Positions 47,604 through 58,111 are shown, numbered from the stretch's first letter. The stretch is 64,000 nucleotides of DNA from RPQJ01 sp963748985 (GCA_963748985.1 CAVVKQ010000001.1:315776-379775), one strand, 5' to 3'. Translations and numbers: made by a program. Notes: generated from the sequence alone by a model not told the origin.

Positions 47604-47882
47604 ATGGCTGCAGCTCAGACACCCGCACAGCGGGAACTCGCCGAGTTGATCGTCTCGGCGCTCAATCTCGAAGGCGTTGAACCCGCCGGCATCGATCCAG
47701 ACGCGGCGCTTTTCGGCACCGGCACCGGCCTCGGACTTGATTCGATCGACGCGCTCGAACTCGCGCTCGAGATTTCCAAGCGGTACGGCGTGCAGCTAAA
47801 GGCCGATGATGAGGACAACAAGCGGATCTTCGCGTCGCTGCGCGCGCTTTCGGACTACGTCCAACAGAAGCGGGCGGCCTGA
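47604..47882 (+). CDS. Acyl carrier protein (second)
   Basis: This is a 92-residue protein with the phosphopantetheine Ser in GLDSIDALELALEI near residue 52 and an acidic helix III (DDEDNKRIFASL). It is divergent from the flavoprotein gene with about 56 bases between starts, so a shared promoter region is likely there. The ATG at 47604 avoids an odd N-terminal extension. Confidence 0.88.
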   Translation: MAAAQTPAQRELAELIVSALNLEGVEPAGIDPDAALFGTGTGLGLDSIDALELALEISKRYGVQLKADDEDNKRIFASLRALSDYVQQKRAA

Positions 47883-47944
47883 CCTATAACATCATGGCTA
47901 GGGGTAGGCCGCACCCGGCCCCGCCGGCCTTGGGGGTATCGTCG

Positions 47945-48358
47945 ATGCGGACTGCAAGACTTAAGGCTCTGTTTCTGTTGCCGATCCTCGTTCTGTTGAT
48001 GGCAGGGACGGTCCCGCTCGTGGACCCCGAGCCTCTCGCCGTGCCTCCTGGCCTTACCGACAAGGTCGTCGCCAAGGCCGTCCGGGTCGGTGTGTCTCAG
48101 CGCGGCTGGCTAGTAACCAAGCAGGAACCGGGCTTCATCGAGGCCACGCTGAACCTACGCACGCATACGGCGAAGATCGGTATCAATTTCGACACGGGTC
48201 AAGTGAAAGTGCGTTATCTGGAGAGCGCGAATCTCGACTATGAGATGAAGAAGGGTGTACCGCGCATCCACAAGAACTACCTGAAGTGGGTCAACAATGT
48301 GCTGCTGGACATCAACGCCCAGTTGCAGGCCGCGGCGGCTGACCTGGAGGCCGGTTGA
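47945..48358 (+). CDS. Membrane-anchored small protein of unknown function
   Basis: This is a 137-residue protein with an N-terminal hydrophobic helix (FLLPILVLLMAGTVPL), then a basic domain that contains GWLVTKQEPGFIEATLNLRTHTAKI and YLKWVNNVLLDINAQLQ. No cysteine lipobox was seen, so it is an anchor or signal peptide. It lies between the ACP and ketosynthase and is probably part of the operon. Family not recognised. Confidence 0.68.
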   Translation: MRTARLKALFLLPILVLLMAGTVPLVDPEPLAVPPGLTDKVVAKAVRVGVSQRGWLVTKQEPGFIEATLNLRTHTAKIGINFDTGQVKVRYLESANLDYEMKKGVPRIHKNYLKWVNNVLLDINAQLQAAAADLEAG

Positions 48359-48404
48359 CGCCCGATCGGAGCAGGTCCGCGACATCGACAAACATGTGAC
48401 TTAA

Positions 48405-49610
48405 GTGACGACTCCGGTGCCCAGGATGTTGCCGCTGCGGATGACGGGCCAGTCCATCGCCTGCGCCGCAGGGATCGGCACGCCAGCGTTGTCAGTGGCC
48501 TTACGCAAGCGTTTGAGCGGCCTGCGGCAGAACGATTTCGGTGAATCGCCGCTGCCCACTTGGATCGGCCGTGTCGCAGGCGTCGAAGCCGTTGAACTGC
48601 CGGGGCACCTGGCAGCTTGGGACTGCCGCAATAACCGACTCGCTTGGCTGGCGCTCAACTCGGACGGCTTTCTCGAACTCGCAATGAACGCGCGTGAGCG
48701 CTATGGTCCCGACCGCGTCGCGCTCGTAGTTGGCACGTCCACCTCCAGCATTGGTGCCACGGAGGAGGCTTACCGCACGTTGCTGCCGGACGGCCAGTTT
48801 CCCGAGGACCTGCGCCGTCCGATCGTGCACACGCCGCATTCGCTGGGCGACTTCGTGCGCGCCGCGCTCGGGCTCCAGGGAATCGTCGTTACCGTGGGCA
48901 CCGCATGCTCTTCGAGCGCGAAGGTATTCGCTCAGGCAGAGCGGTTCATGAGGCTGGGTCTCGCCGACGCTGCAATTGTCGGTGGCGTAGACACGCTATG
49001 CGGCAGCGTGCTGTTTGGTTTCAACTCGCTCGAACTGGTGTCATCCGAGCCGTGCCGCCCATTCGATCGGTCGCGTCGTGGCATCAACCTCGGCGAGGCG
49101 GGCGGTTTTGCGCTGCTCGAACGCAGCGGAGAACGCGGACCCTGGCTGCTCGGTTATGGCGAATCGAGCGACGCTCACCACATGTCGTCCCCGCATCCGC
49201 ATGGAACCGGTGCGCGCCTCGCCATGCAAAATGCGCTCGAGCGCGCGGGACTCACGTCCAACGTGATCGACTACATTAACCTTCACGGCACCGCGAGCCT
49301 GAAGAACGACGAAGTGGAGGCACGCTTGGTCACCAGTATGTTCCCGGCGTGGACGCTGGCAAGTTCGACGAAGGGCTGGACCGGCCACACGCTTGGTGCG
49401 GCGGGCGTCGTCGAGGCCACAATCACCTCGCTGGCGATGGAAACAGGTCTGGTTCCCGGAACGCTGAACGCGCAGCATCTCGATCCAGCCTGCGGCCCGC
49501 AGATTCGTATCGAAAACACCGTGACTGACGTGCGCTTCGCGATCAGTAACTCGTTCGGCTTCGGCGGCAGCAACTGCTCGTTGCTATTCGGCCGGTCACC
49601 GCAGGGCTGA
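48405..49610 (+). CDS. Beta-ketoacyl-ACP synthase (second, ApeR/FabB-like)
   Basis: This is a 401-residue condensing enzyme. TACSSSAK (Cys near 168), NLHGTASLKNDEVE (His) and GHTLGAAGVVE (His) give a complete triad, and SNSFGFGGSN ends the core. The GTG at 48405 is the first in-frame start, and the ATG at 48426 is an alternative. With the first ketosynthase and the chain-length-factor-like protein it completes the usual aryl polyene condensing set. Confidence 0.9.
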   Translation: MTTPVPRMLPLRMTGQSIACAAGIGTPALSVALRKRLSGLRQNDFGESPLPTWIGRVAGVEAVELPGHLAAWDCRNNRLAWLALNSDGFLELAMNARERYGPDRVALVVGTSTSSIGATEEAYRTLLPDGQFPEDLRRPIVHTPHSLGDFVRAALGLQGIVVTVGTACSSSAKVFAQAERFMRLGLADAAIVGGVDTLCGSVLFGFNSLELVSSEPCRPFDRSRRGINLGEAGGFALLERSGERGPWLLGYGESSDAHHMSSPHPHGTGARLAMQNALERAGLTSNVIDYINLHGTASLKNDEVEARLVTSMFPAWTLASSTKGWTGHTLGAAGVVEATITSLAMETGLVPGTLNAQHLDPACGPQIRIENTVTDVRFAISNSFGFGGSNCSLLFGRSPQG

Positions 49611-49616
49611 CCAGTC

Positions 49617-50429
49617 ATGGTTCCTCGCACCGCATTTGTGAACGGCGTGGCCTTTTGGTCCTCACGCCTCCCAGGATGGGATATCGCGGCTCCCGTGCTG
49701 CGCGGTGAGGCGCCTGCCCTGGAGCAGGTTGCTCCGCGCCCGTCCCCAACGTTACTTGCGCCGACTGAACGGAGGCGCGCGCCGGATACAGTCTCCATCG
49801 CGCTCGAAGTTGCAGTGCGCGCGTGCGAGAAGGCAAATGTCGACCCGAAGCAATTGCCGAGTGTATTCGCCTCGACGGATGGTGATCTGGCCATCAACGA
49901 CTACATGTGCGAGACACTGGCGCGGACACCGACGTTGATATCGCCGATCCGCTTCCACAACTCGGTCCACAATGCCGCGGCAGGGTACTGGTCGATCGGC
50001 ACGGGATGCCACGAACCGTACACAGCGCTCACCGCATACCAGGACACGTTTGGCGAGGGATTGCTCGAGGCCCTCTCGCAGGCGGCTTGCGACGATCGCG
50101 CCGTCCTTCTCGTGGCGTACGACATCGAAGCGCGCGGGCCGCTCGCCGCCGTCGTACCCAGCCGGGGTATCGTGGGCGCTGGGGTTGTGGTCTCGCCGTA
50201 TGCCGGAACGAACCCGCTGGCGCGAGTTTGTTGGCGAACCACGCGCGGCACACACCGGACCGAGACGCTTGCCCGCAATGGTGAAGTTGTGGGGAGTAAT
50301 TCCATGGCAAGCTGCTTGCCGTTCTTCGAGGCGCTCGCCCGGGCCACTCGACGGACGATTCACGTGGGATTGAGCCCCGCACTCTTGCTTGAGCTGGATA
50401 TTGATTTCTTGGCCGGCATGCACGGATAA
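49617..50429 (+). CDS. Ketosynthase-like chain-length factor (ApeC-like)
   Basis: This is a 270-residue protein with a thiolase-type fold but without a full catalytic triad. VFASTDGDLAINDYMCETL and ISPIRFHNSVHNAAAGYWSIGTG resemble the beta-ketoacyl synthase-like N-terminal domain of aryl polyene clusters (ApeC). It is expected to pair with the second ketosynthase and set chain length. It lies six bases after that gene. Confidence 0.83.
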   Translation: MVPRTAFVNGVAFWSSRLPGWDIAAPVLRGEAPALEQVAPRPSPTLLAPTERRRAPDTVSIALEVAVRACEKANVDPKQLPSVFASTDGDLAINDYMCETLARTPTLISPIRFHNSVHNAAAGYWSIGTGCHEPYTALTAYQDTFGEGLLEALSQAACDDRAVLLVAYDIEARGPLAAVVPSRGIVGAGVVVSPYAGTNPLARVCWRTTRGTHRTETLARNGEVVGSNSMASCLPFFEALARATRRTIHVGLSPALLLELDIDFLAGMHG

Positions 50430-50446
50430 CGACTGCTGGACTGAAT

Positions 50447-52078
50447 TTGATCCACATCATTCAAGCAGACGTCGCAATATTGGGCGGAGGGCTCGCGGGT
50501 CTCACCCTGTCCCTACAGTTGCGGCAACGATTTCCAGACCTTGATATCGTGGTCCTCGAGCGTGGCCGGCACCCCGTGCCGGAGGCTGCGCACAAGGTCG
50601 GCGAGTCCTCGGTCGAGATCGCGCGCGCACTACTTCGACCCGGTGCTCGGTCTCGGCGAACACCTTGCCAGCCGGCAGCTCAAGAAGTTCGGCTTCCGCT
50701 TCTTCTTCTCGGAGGGCCGCCGCGACATCGACGCGGTACTCGAGCTCGGCGCGAGCACGCTACCTCTCCACGCCGAGCTACCAGATCGATCGCGGCATCT
50801 TCGAGAACTTCCTCGGCGCAGTACGCGCGCGAGGCGCGGCGTCGAGTTCCTCGACGGGGTCTCGGTGCGTGGCGTTGATCTCGCCTCGGGCGAGGCAACG
50901 GCACGTCGTGCGCTGTGATCGCGACGGCAGTCGCCTTCGATGTGGCCGCGCGCTGGGTCGTCGACGCGTCGCGGCCGCGTCGGGCTCCTCAAGCGGCAAG
51001 CTCGGTCTCGCGCTCGACAACGACCACGACGTGAACAGCGCCTGGTTCCGCATCGGCGCCCGCATCGACGTCAACGAGTGGTCCAGGGACCCGCAGTGGC
51101 TCGCTCGCTGCGATCCGCCGTATCGCTGGCTCTCGACCAACCACCTGGTCGGCGAGGGCTACTGGGTCTGGCTGATTCCGCTTGTCGTCGGGATCGCACT
51201 CGGTCGGGCATCGTCGCCGACGGTCGCGTCCACCCGCTGGAGCAGAATCAACAGCTTCGAGCGCGCGCCATGGAGTGGCTCCGCGAATTTCAGCCGCGGC
51301 TTGCGCGACGACCTCGAGTCGAAGCGCGACCTGCTGCAGGACTTCGCCTTCCTCAAGCACTTCTCCTACGGCTGCAAGAAGGTCTTCTCCGGCGCGCGCT
51401 GGGCGATGACGGGTGAGGCCGGGCGTGTTCCTCGACCCGTTCTACTCCCCGGGCAGCGATTTCATCGCCATCGCCAACACCTACATCACGGAACTCATCG
51501 CCCACGACCGTGCCGGCGCAACCGGTTACGTCCTATGCGCGCATTTACGAGCAGTTCTTCATGTCGTTCTACGACAGCACGATGTCGCTGTACCGCGACC
51601 AGTACGCGATGTTCGGCGACCCGGAGGTGCTGCCGGTCAAGGTGATCTGGGACTACACGTACTACTGGGGCGTGCTGTGCCAGCTGTTCTTCCAGGGACG
51701 GCTCACTGACCTGACGATGCTGTCGCGGCTGCGGGACGAACTCGGCGGCAGCAAGGCGCTCAATTTCGCGATGCAGGACTTCCTGCGGGAGTGGTCGGCC
51801 CGCAGCCGCCGCCGCAACCGGCCGGTGCTGCTCGACCAGGCGCAGGCTCGAGCTGGTTCGCCGAGCTGAACCGGGGCCTGCGCGACGCCCTCGACGACCG
51901 AGGCCTTCAAGGCGCGCATCCGCCGACGACGCGGCAGCTGCGCCAGCTCGCGCGCGAGATCGTCGCCACCGCGACGCGCGCAGCATCCCGATCTCGACGC
52001 CGGGCCCGTGCTGGCGCTGCTCGACGGACTAGTCCGGCGCGACCGAGGCGTCGCATGCTGTTCGACTCGGCGGCCTGA
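50447..52078 (+). pseudogene. FAD-dependent halogenase-like oxidoreductase, many frameshifts
   Basis: This would be a flavoprotein of about 540 residues. ADVAILGGGLAGLTLSLQL and HKVGESSVEI start it from a TTG at 50447, then the frame changes repeatedly (first near 50625, 50758, 50830 and 50905). Consecutive segments in different frames remain family-like: AHYFDPVLGLGEHLASRQL, YLSTPSYQIDRGIFENFLGA, LGLALDNDHDVNSAWFRIG, YWVWLIPL, FSYGCKKVFSGARWAMTG, FLDPFYSPGSDFIAIANTY, and SFYDSTMSLYRDQYAMFG. WVWLIP again fits a halogenase-type motif. So many shifts in an otherwise conserved protein point to poor consensus sequence rather than old decay. Confidence 0.75.
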
Positions 52079-52090
52079 TCGCCCGAACGC

Positions 52091-53355
52091 ATGACCTCAT
52101 TCGCCGCTGCTGCTGCAACTGGTGCTGATCCTCGGCACCGCCCGGCTGCTGAGCCTGGTGCTCAGGCGCCTCGGTCAGCCGCCTGTGATCGGCGAGATGA
52201 CCGCCGGCATCGTGCTCGGCCCGATCGTGCTCGGCGCGCTGCTGCCCGAGTGGCACGCGAAAGTCTTCGAGCCGTCGAGCCTACCGGCACTCGACGGACT
52301 GTCGCAGGTCGGGCTAGTGTTGTTCATGTTCATCGTCGGCGCCGAGCTGCGCGCCCCGCAGGGCGCGCGTCCGGCAGCTGGTCGACGCCGCGTGGGTCAG
52401 CCTGATGTCGGTGTTGGTGCCCATGGCGTTCGGCCTCGCAGCCGCCGTGCTCCTCTACGAGGGATTCGCGCCGGAGGGCGTCGCCTTCCCGACTTTCGCG
52501 CTGTTCATGGCGTCCGCCATGTCCATCACGGCTTTTCCGATCATGGCGCGGATCCTCAAGGAGCGCGGCATGACGCACTCCTTGATCGGGCGGCTGTCGC
52601 TCACTTCGGCTGCGATGGCCGACGTGCTGGCGTGGATCATGCTGGCCCTGGTGGTCGTGCTCGCCGACGCGCGCGAGGACTGGAGTCGCTTCTGGCAGAT
52701 GCTCGGTCGGGCTCGCCGCGCTGAGGTGCGATCGTGCTCGGCCTCGGGCGTCCGCTGCTCGCACGCCTCGTCGCGCGGTTCGCGCCGCGATGGTCGGCCC
52801 GAGGGATCACTGCTGGCGGTGCTGCTGATCGGCACGTTCGCCTGTGCCTACGCGACCAAGTGGCTAGGCGTGCACCCGGTGTTCGGCGCCTTCCTTTTCG
52901 GTGTCGCCCTGCCGCGCGACGACCGGCTGCTCGAGGCGCTGATCGAGCGCGTCGAGTACGTCGCCATCATCGTGCTGATGCCGGTGTTCTTCGCGCTCGC
53001 GGGGCTCAATACGACGCCGTCCGCCTTCGTCGGCGCCGGGTTCACGGCACTGCTGATCGTGCTGGTCGCCGCAGTGGCGGGCAAGGTGCTCGGCGGCGCG
53101 ATCGGCGCCCGCATCGCGGGCTATCCCTGGCGCACCGCGCTCGCGGTGGGCTCGCTCATGAACGCACGCGCGCTCATGGAGTTGATCGTCATGAAGGTAG
53201 GGCTCGACGCCGGCGTCATTGGCCGGGACCTCTTCACGATGCTGATGGTGATGGCGATCGTGACGACCTTCATGACCGGCCCGCTGCTGACGCTGTTCGC
53301 GGGACAGGGCGAGGATCAGGTGGCCGACGCGAGCGAGACGACCGCACGACCCTGA
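52091..53355 (+). pseudogene. CPA2-type cation:proton antiporter, frameshifted
   Basis: This is a multi-helix membrane protein of about 420 residues. An early indel at about 52105 separates the ATG from LLLQLVLILGTARLLSLVL. Next come GQPPVIGEMTAGIVLGPIVLG, VGLVLFMFIVGAEL, a shift near 52365, then MASAMSITAFPIMARIL and another shift near 52720-52790, then WLGVHPVFGAFLFGVALPRD and SLMNARALMELIVMKVG. This pattern fits the KefB/NapA-type monovalent cation:proton antiporter family. It overlaps the convergent dehydratase gene by 40 bases. Its link to pigment synthesis is unknown. Confidence 0.75.
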
Positions 53356-53753
53356 GCCAGCAGTCGCGTCCGGCGTGCGCTCACCCGGAACTCGTACTGC
53401 CACGCCGCGCCGCTGTCGTGCAGGCGCCGGGCCTCGACCTCGAGTTCGCCCGGCAGGTCGTGGACGAAGTCGCGCGCGAGCACGACGTCCCGCAGCGACA
53501 CGAGCAGCCCGGGCCGCGCACGCTCGCCGCGCGCCCGCGCCTGAGGCCACCGTGCACGGCCATGGCCTGGGCACCGTACTCGCAGAGGTGGATCGCGTGC
53601 AGCCGTCCGTCGCTGCGCAGCGGATTGGCCGGGTCGCGGTGCGTGGTGGTCGCGAGCGTCACGCTGGCGTCGTCCCAGCTCGACCACGCGCTCGAGCAGG
53701 CACATGCTGCCCGCGTGCGGGACGAGTTCCGCGATGCGGGGCTCGGACGTCAC
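53316..53753 (-). pseudogene. ApeP-like dehydratase (second), frameshifted
   Basis: From the GTG at 53753, EPRIAELVPHAGSMCLLERVVE starts an ApeP-type hot-dog protein. The middle is readable in another frame (NPLRSDGRLHAIHLCEYGAQAMAVHGG). The end returns to PGLLVSLRDVVLARDFVHDLPGELEVEA and QYEFRVSARRTRLLAQGRAVV. At least two indels are needed. The start overlaps the MMPL stop (GTGA), so it is the last gene of the minus-strand group. Confidence 0.72.
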
Positions 53754-56084
53754 GGGCGGCGCCCGGCCGGCCGGGTGAGCAGCAGTGCCAGCACGAAGTT
53801 GCTGACCACGCCGGCCGCCACGGTCACGCCGATCGAGCGCAGCACCGGCAGGCTCGACAGCGCCAGCAGCGCGAACACCATCAGCGTCGAGAGCGAGCAG
53901 ACCAGCACGGCGTGCAGCGTGCGGCGCTGCTCGGCGGGGTTGTCGGCGGCGCGCTCGAAGAACAGCGCATAGTCGAGGCCGAGTCCGGCGGCGAGCACCA
54001 GCGCGATCAGGTGGAAGAGGTTGAGCGACACGCCGGACGGCGTGGAGCAACGCCGAGCACGACCAGCGTCGTGAGCACCATCGGCGCCAGCACCCGTCGC
54101 ACGCGCGTGCCCTCGCGCAGCGCGACGGCGACCACCAGCACCAGCAGCACCGCGGATCCGGCCAGACTCCACAGGATGCGCGTGCGCTGGTGTGCGACGA
54201 GATCCTGCGAGGCCTGCTTGAGGTCGAGCAGGGTCGCGCCGTCCACCGCCTCGGCGAGCCGCCCGAGTGCCGCCGGGTCCCGCGAGGTCGGTCAAGGTGA
54301 CGAGGCCACTCCAGTGCCCGTCCCGCTCGAGCAGCAGGCCGCCGACGCGGGCCTCGAGCGGCGTTTCCGCGAGGTCGTGCGGACCGAGCGCCGGCAGACT
54401 TACGGGCTCGTTCGACGTCCGTCCAGGAAGGGCTCGAATACGCCTGGCTTGAAGGGCGTCGCCTGCAGTGCCGCGAGACAGCGCAGCGCGCAGCTCCGGG
54501 CATCCGAGGGCAGCGCCGCGCGGCGGCGCTCCTGGCGTTCGATGGTCGGCAGGTAGCGTGCCGCATGGTCGTAGCCCCCCAGCGCGCCCGAGGCCACCAG
54601 CTCGTCGAGTTGCGGGCCGAGGGCCGTAACCTTCGCCAGCACGCGCTGGGCGTCCGGTCCTGGATCACGAGCAGGTACCGCACGTCGGGCGCGCCCAGCT
54701 CGCGGCGCAGCGCCGAGTCCCGCTCGATCAGGGCCCGCGGCACCGGCGTGAGTCCCCCGAGTTCGTCCTCCCAGATCGGCCGCGGGGAAAGCCACAGGAT
54801 ACCGCCGCACAGCAGGCCGACCGCGACACCGAGCCAGAGCGGACGCGGCAGGCTCGCAACCCGGTCCCAGAGCCGCCCGAGCAGCGCCGACTCGGCGGCG
54901 TCGCGGCCCCGTGCCGGGATCAGCCACGGCAGCAGGTACCGGGTAGTGAGGCCCGCGACCGCCAGACCCGCGACGGTGAACACCGACAGTTGGGCGAGAC
55001 CGCGCACACCCGAGAACAGGAAGGCGAGGTAGGCGATGCAGGTGCTCGCGACACCGGTGGCGAGGGTCGGCCACAGTGCACGCGCATTGTCGCGGGGATC
55101 GACGCCGCGGTGCTGGTGACTGAACAGGTGCATCGGGTAGTCCTGTGCCACGCCGATCAGCGTGAACCCGAAGGCGAGGGTGATGCCGTGGACGGTGCCG
55201 AAGATTGCGCTGACCGCCGCGAGACCGGCCAGCCCCGCGCTCGCGAGCGGCAGCAGGCCAAGCACCAGCACGAGCAGGCTGCGATAGGCAACGAGCAGCA
55301 GCACGACCATGCCGATCGTCGCGAGGGTGCCGAGCCGTTGGGCTTCGCGTTGCGTGCGTTCCTGCATCAGGACCGAGAACGCGCCGGGGCCGCTGACCTC
55401 GAGGCTGAGCCGTGGATCGGTGCGAACCTCGTCGAACGCGCGCTGCAGCGCATGCGCGGCGGCGCGCTGCCCCTGCGGGTCGAAGCCCGCGGCGCGGGTC
55501 TCCGCGACCAGCAGCGCCGTCTGACCGGCCGAGTCGAACCAGACGTCGAACAGCAGCTGCGGCTGGCGCGCGGGTTGCCACGACTCGAGGAGTCGTGAGA
55601 AGTTCGAACGTCGGGTCCCGCGGCAGCCACTGCTCGAGGAACGCCGGCTGCAGGGGAGGTCAGGTCGCGCAGCCGCTCCTCGAGCTGCGCCTGGCAGGAA
55701 CTTCGTGTCGAACCGGGCCTCGTCGAGGGTCGGCGACAGCAGGTAGCGATAGGCCAGCAGTCCGGTCGGGTATCGCGTCAGATCTCGCCGCCCCGTTCGC
55801 GATCCAGTGGAACTCGTTGCTCCCGGCGCAGCGCCGCGACGAGCGCCTGGGATGTTTCGGCCGCAGCCTGCGCGTCCGCCACCGGCGATGGCCAGCAGCA
55901 GCATGCGCGAGCCCGGGCCTTCGCCGATCTCCTCGAGGAGCAGTCGCTCCTCGGCCGTGCGCGGCGAGGGCATGAAGAGCCGCAGGTCGGCGCCGACGAC
56001 CAGGTTGCGCTCGACCATCCATCCGAGCGCGGCCAGCACGGCGATCCATGCGGCGAGCAGCAGCCCCTTGTCGGCGGCGGTCAT
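53750..56084 (-). pseudogene. MMPL/RND-family exporter, many frameshifts
   Basis: This is a large membrane protein of about 770 residues. The N-terminal helix GLLLAAWIAVLAALGWMVERNL and GADLRLFMPSPRTAEERLLLEEIGEGPGSR are in one frame. Later pieces in shifted frames include LGTLATIGMVVLLLVAYRSLLVLVLGLLPLASAGL, GFTLIGVAQDYPMHLFSHQ, FTVAGLAVAGLTTRYLLPWL and, near the end, LFHLIALVLAAGLGLDYALFFER. These fit the MMPL transporters of aryl polyene/xanthomonadin clusters, thought to move the pigment lipid. At least six indels separate the pieces. Confidence 0.78.
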
Positions 56085-56746
56085 GCCGTCAGCGCTCCGC
56101 CACGTCGCTGCACCATCGAGCCAGCTGCCTCGCGCTCCAGGGACGCCGGCAGGGCGGCGCGATCCGCGACGCCCAGCGCCATCACGCTCGCATCGCCGTC
56201 GGGCTCCGTAAGCGTGAAGCAGCGCGCAAGGTCCTGCACGCCATCAACCCGCACGAGCGTCAATCGCTTGCGCAGCGCCGCGTCGACGGGCTTGAGTTCG
56301 ATGCGCCAGCCGGCATCGCTGCCGCCGATGGTCGTGCTGAAGTAGCGGTCGAGCATGGCGCGGTCGCCCGTGAGCAGCGCGCCGAAGCTTGCCAGCATGC
56401 CGCGCAGCTCCGGCGCCCGGTCCAGCGAAAAGCTGCGCGGCCGGCTGCCCTCGCGCTCCAGCAGCACATTCTCGCCGCGCAGCACTGTCGTTTCACGGTA
56501 GGGCTTGGTCACCCGCCTCACTAAGGCCCCGTCCTCGCGGTGCTCGAGCACGCCCGACGCAACGAGGGGTACCGCGACCAGCGCGGAGTAGCGCACCTCG
56601 ACGAACGTCGTCGTGTCGGGTGGTGGACGCGCCAGCCGCGCGAGCAGGGCGTCGGTGTCCGGGTCAGCGGCTTGCGCCGCGAGCGCCATAAGCGCCATCG
56701 GCACCAGTATCGGCGCCGCTGTGCGCAGGCTCTTGCCAGAAGTCAT
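56081..56746 (-). CDS. LolA-like outer-membrane lipoprotein carrier of polyene clusters
   Basis: This is a 221-residue protein with signal peptide (SLRTAAPILVPMALMALAAQA). The mature part TTFVEVRYSALVAVPLVASGVLEHREDG, VRRVTKPYRETTVLRGENV and the beta-rich remainder look like the LolA/RseB half-barrel that binds lipid. It overlaps the MMPL start (ATGA), and a periplasmic hand-over from MMPL to outer membrane is the likely job. The ATG at 56746 lies inside the 3' end of the acyltransferase frame. Confidence 0.75.
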   Translation of the reverse strand: MTSGKSLRTAAPILVPMALMALAAQAADPDTDALLARLARPPPDTTTFVEVRYSALVAVPLVASGVLEHREDGALVRRVTKPYRETTVLRGENVLLEREGSRPRSFSLDRAPELRGMLASFGALLTGDRAMLDRYFSTTIGGSDAGWRIELKPVDAALRKRLTLVRVDGVQDLARCFTLTEPDGDASVMALGVADRAALPASLEREAAGSMVQRRGGALTA

Positions 56747-57623
56747 AGAAGTTGAACCAGTTGTAGGGAGCGGTGCGCACCACCGCGGCCAGGCGATCGG
56801 CGTACTGCTGCACGACCCGTTGCAGCTGCTGCTGCCGTTGGCGGCGGTCGACGTGCAGTTCCTCCTCGACCATCTCGAAATGCAGGTCGTACCGGTTGCC
56901 GCCGCGGTACAGCCCGACACATAGCACCACCGGCACGTGCAGGGCCGCGGCGATCTGCCACGGGGCTGTCGGGAACTCCGCGGCATCGCCCAGAAAGTCC
57001 ACACTGGCCGTCACATTTCCGGGGCGGCCTCGGTCCGCCAGCATCGTGACCAGCGAACCTGCGTTCAGTGCGGCGCCAATCTCCAACGCAACAGCCGTGC
57101 CGTTCTGTCGCGGGTTGATGATGCCAGCCGCCATTCTAGGGTTCAGCTCCTTGAGGATCGCCGATAGCGCCGGGCTGTGGTCGGCGTCTAGTACGACACG
57201 GACGGTCACATCGGGACGGTAAGTACTGGCTGCGCGCAGTGCGTCGAAACTACCGACGTGAGCGCCGATCAACAAGACCCCTCGACCCATGTCCATAGCC
57301 CGATGCAGATCCTCCAGCCCATCGAAACGGATATCAAAACGCCACAAGCTGTCGGTGAGGAAGTACAACCTGTCGAGGGTCACCCCGGCGAAAGTGTGAA
57401 AGTGGCGGGCAACGTCCAGCCAGGTCGGGGGGTGGCCGAGCACTCGTGCCAGGTACGCGCGGGAAGCGCGACGCTCAGGCGCTCGACGTAGCAGGAAGTA
57501 GATAGTGATTGGCACCAACACCAGACGTGAGGCGGTTCGTCCGAGTGTCAAAGCCAATGTCCTTAGCGTTCGTAGCGCCAGTGCATTGCCGCCTTCCGGT
57601 CTATGCAGCCAGTCCACCGTCAT
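56664..57623 (-). CDS. LpxL/HtrB-like lauroyl/aryl acyltransferase
   Basis: This is a 319-residue membrane-associated acyltransferase. GAHVGSFDALR near residue 140 holds the HX4D motif, and APYNWFNFYDFW near 300 is the family C-terminal block. It resembles lipid A acyltransferases and the acyltransferases of aryl polyene clusters. The start overlaps the dehydratase stop by four bases (ATGA). The last ~25 residues overlap the LolA-like gene by 83 bases, so a frame slip near 56750 is possible. Confidence 0.84.
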   Translation of the reverse strand: MTVDWLHRPEGGNALALRTLRTLALTLGRTASRLVLVPITIYFLLRRAPERRASRAYLARVLGHPPTWLDVARHFHTFAGVTLDRLYFLTDSLWRFDIRFDGLEDLHRAMDMGRGVLLIGAHVGSFDALRAASTYRPDVTVRVVLDADHSPALSAILKELNPRMAAGIINPRQNGTAVALEIGAALNAGSLVTMLADRGRPGNVTASVDFLGDAAEFPTAPWQIAAALHVPVVLCVGLYRGGNRYDLHFEMVEEELHVDRRQRQQQLQRVVQQYADRLAAVVRTAPYNWFNFYDFWQEPAHSGADTGADGAYGARGASR

Positions 57624-57940
57624 GATGCGGTGCCGTCCCCGCTATCAAATGCTCCTTTGGCAATCAGCGTTCCACCCCGGACGACGTTGAAAGCGACCTT
57701 GCCCGGCTTGATTTCAAAATCGATGTCCGCGATCTCGCCAGGCCGGAGAGGTTGCAGGAATTTGACCTCAGCCAGTCTGCGTAGGGGCGTCGGGCACGAC
57801 TGTGATGCTTCATAGGCACGCAAGACGTATTCCAGGATCAGCACACCCGGAACAACTGGATTGCCGGGGAAGTGACCTGCTAGCGCCGGATGGTTGGCCT
57901 GCACAGTAAACACAGAAGGATCCGTTGATGTGGCTGTCAT
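57620..57940 (-). CDS. ApeI-like hot-dog dehydratase
   Basis: This is a 106-residue single hot-dog domain. NHPALAGHFPGNPVVPGVLILEYVLR carries the GHFP-x-x-PGV signature of FabZ/ApeI. It is the first gene of the minus-strand group dehydratase-acyltransferase-LolA-MMPL-ApeP. The ATG at 57940 is chosen by length. The other ApeI-like domain lies at 38849. Confidence 0.85.
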   Translation of the reverse strand: MTATSTDPSVFTVQANHPALAGHFPGNPVVPGVLILEYVLRAYEASQSCPTPLRRLAEVKFLQPLRPGEIADIDFEIKPGKVAFNVVRGGTLIAKGAFDSGDGTAS

Positions 57941-58065
57941 TTCGTCAAATGCACCGGAGGCAACCGAGCAGCACACGAATAGCGCGCTAGCTTACGGTGG
58001 TCGCGATGTTACGCCCACCTCCCGGGCCGCACTGCCTGTCACGTTCTTCGTTCGGCCGACCGAAA

Positions 58066-58096
58066 GTAAAACGGGGGCTCGAAGCCCCCGTTTTAC
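58066..58096. terminator. Bidirectional Rho-independent terminator
   Basis: A perfect 14-bp stem GTAAAACGGGGGCT/AGCCCCCGTTTTAC with a CGA loop carries A-run and T-run ends on both strands. It lies 16 bases past the stop of the 58112-58732 barrel gene and behind the dehydratase promoter region. Confidence 0.88.
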
Positions 58097-58111
58097 GGTC
58101 GCGAAAGCTCG

